Source: Clostridia bacterium (lineage in GTDB: Bacteria > Bacillota > Clostridia > Oscillospirales > Acutalibacteraceae). From it: a stretch of 6,487 nucleotides of DNA. Within the stretch, counting starts at the first letter, position 1. The number at the start of each line of letters is the position of its first letter. Positions 5,547-6,487 of this stretch are shown in pieces. Position numbers and translations under genes: made by a program. The notes beneath the pieces are model-generated. The model saw only the letters and a list, made by a program, of their open reading frames with translations, did no database searches and was not told where the DNA came from. The stretch spans positions 1 to 6,487 of the forward strand of contig JAFVWD010000176.1 in the NCBI GenBank assembly GCA_017501865.1, in the 5' to 3' direction.

Positions 5547-6443
5547 ATGGGGATTCCTAAACCAATATTAAAGCTCGTTTGGAAAAACACAGAAAAAGGA
5601 GATATAAAAAGACTTGCTATGCAGTCAGCTCCTGATGGTGTTAAAGAAATATGCGATATTCCGTACATTGATGATGGTAAGTGGCAACATAAGCTGGACG
5701 TTTATTATCCTGAGGATAAAGAAAACGAACAACTGCCTGTTATTGTTGATATTCACGGTGGCGGTTGGATGTACGGTGACAAAGAGCTTAATAAGTACTA
5801 TAATATGGTGCTGGCTTCTAAAGGATTTACTGTGTTTAGTATGAGCTATACTCTCTGGCCTGAAACAATTGTGCCTGAACAGCTTAAAGAAATAGCAGAA
5901 GCACTTTTATGGATTAACAATAATTTATCTTCTTACCCCTGTGACAGAAAAAAGATAATGCTTACAGGCGACAGTGCAGGCGGTCAGCTGGCGTTGTATT
6001 CGGCGGTGCTTTCACGTAGCAGTGTTTTAAGAGATGTTTTTTCTGTTAAGGATTGTGGTTTGAAATTTACTTGTCTCGGACTTGTGTCGGTTGTGGCAGA
6101 TATGGGTTCAAATTCAATTATAAGCTTGTATACCAAGGGAATGTGGGGTAAAAATTATGCTTCAAGTCCTACTTCACGATATATGAATTTCAGAGATATT
6201 GCGAAATTTTCAAATTTGCCTCCGACGGTGCTTATAACCTCTTCGGGTGATGTTATAGCACAAAGGCAGACCATATCTACATATAATAAAATAAAGGAAT
6301 TAGGTGTCAGAACAGAGCTTTATAATTACGGTAAAGCAGACGGGAAACACTTACCGCATGTTTTCTCGGTATTATATCCGTATTCCGAATATGGTAATGA
6401 TGCAATAGATAATATGCTTAATTTCTACAGAGATACATTTTGA
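5547..6443 (+). CDS. Alpha/beta-hydrolase, esterase/lipase-like
   Basis: This 298-aa serine hydrolase has the layout of the hormone-sensitive-lipase / BD-FAE-like esterases. DIHGGGWMYGDK (68-79) contains the oxyanion-hole HGGGW. GDSAGG (141-146) is the nucleophile elbow with S143. The likely acid is D235 in TSSGD, and the likely catalytic His is H271 in LPHVF, with H268 the alternative. No signal peptide or membrane segment is seen, so it is predicted to be cytosolic. The substrate cannot be told from sequence; short-chain esters or acylated sugars are typical of relatives. It lies 35 bp after gpmI with AGGAGG at ideal spacing and is followed by a terminator, so it is probably the last gene of the glycolytic transcript. 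Codon use in its second half (more TTG, GCG and TCG) is less biased than in the glycolytic genes, suggesting lower expression or a different history. Confidence 0.88.
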   Translation: MGIPKPILKLVWKNTEKGDIKRLAMQSAPDGVKEICDIPYIDDGKWQHKLDVYYPEDKENEQLPVIVDIHGGGWMYGDKELNKYYNMVLASKGFTVFSMSYTLWPETIVPEQLKEIAEALLWINNNLSSYPCDRKKIMLTGDSAGGQLALYSAVLSRSSVLRDVFSVKDCGLKFTCLGLVSVVADMGSNSIISLYTKGMWGKNYASSPTSRYMNFRDIAKFSNLPPTVLITSSGDVIAQRQTISTYNKIKELGVRTELYNYGKADGKHLPHVFSVLYPYSEYGNDAIDNMLNFYRDTF

Positions 6444-6445
6444 GT

Positions 6446-6484
6446 AAAAAAAGCAGATGGAACTTTTCGTTTCATCTGCTTTTT
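6446..6484 (+). terminator. Intrinsic, probably bidirectional, terminator
   Basis: GCAGATGGAAC (6453-6463) pairs with GTTTCATCTGC (6469-6479) over 11 pairs, one of them G-U, around the loop TTTTC. The stem is preceded by seven A (6446-6452) and followed by five T (6480-6484), so it could act in both directions. It lies 2 bp after the hydrolase stop codon and probably ends the pgk-to-hydrolase transcript. Confidence 0.93.
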
Positions 6485-6487
6485 AAA

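Overview
The window is AT-rich DNA from an endospore-forming, low-GC Gram-positive bacterium. The first three genes form a spoIIA operon (spoIIAA-spoIIAB-sigF), a module restricted to endospore formers. The short SigF, Shine-Dalgarno-led genes and repeat-bearing intergenic DNA suggest a gut-type member of the Clostridia (perhaps Oscillospirales/Ruminococcaceae). That finer placement is inference. All genes lie on the + strand.

Region 1 (1-1401) is the spoIIA operon. It holds the anti-anti-sigma factor SpoIIAA (5' end cut by the window edge), the anti-sigma factor and kinase SpoIIAB, and the forespore sigma factor SigF. The genes are tightly packed: 2 bp between the first two and a 4-bp ATGA overlap between the second and third. 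SpoIIAB holds SigF inactive and inactivates SpoIIAA by phosphorylation. Dephosphorylated SpoIIAA frees SigF in the forespore. SigF here lacks the N-terminal segment (region 1.2) of the B. subtilis protein, and an in-frame stop just upstream of its ATG rules out a longer form.

Region 2 (1402-1546) is a promoter region with no convincing terminator. It has a good vegetative-type promoter (TTGAAA, 17 bp, TAAAAT) and an unusual cluster of ATGT words.

Region 3 (1547-5511) is a lower-glycolysis gene set: pgk, tpiA and gpmI. Triose-phosphate isomerase, phosphoglycerate kinase and cofactor-independent phosphoglycerate mutase act around the glyceraldehyde-3-phosphate to 2-phosphoglycerate segment. 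gapA and eno are not in the window. These genes favour CTT for leucine, which fits high expression. The 347-bp pgk-tpiA gap is filled by three tandem copies of a roughly 110-bp unit that folds into long imperfect hairpins. The tpiA-gpmI gap holds another strong hairpin without a T-tract.

Region 4 (5512-6487) holds an alpha/beta-hydrolase (esterase-like) gene with a very strong Shine-Dalgarno, followed by a textbook intrinsic terminator that probably ends the whole pgk-to-hydrolase transcript.

The protein-coding content is ordinary. The least explained items are the tandem hairpin repeats between pgk and tpiA, the short SigF, and the hydrolase attached to the glycolytic genes. I see no convincing undescribed multi-gene system.
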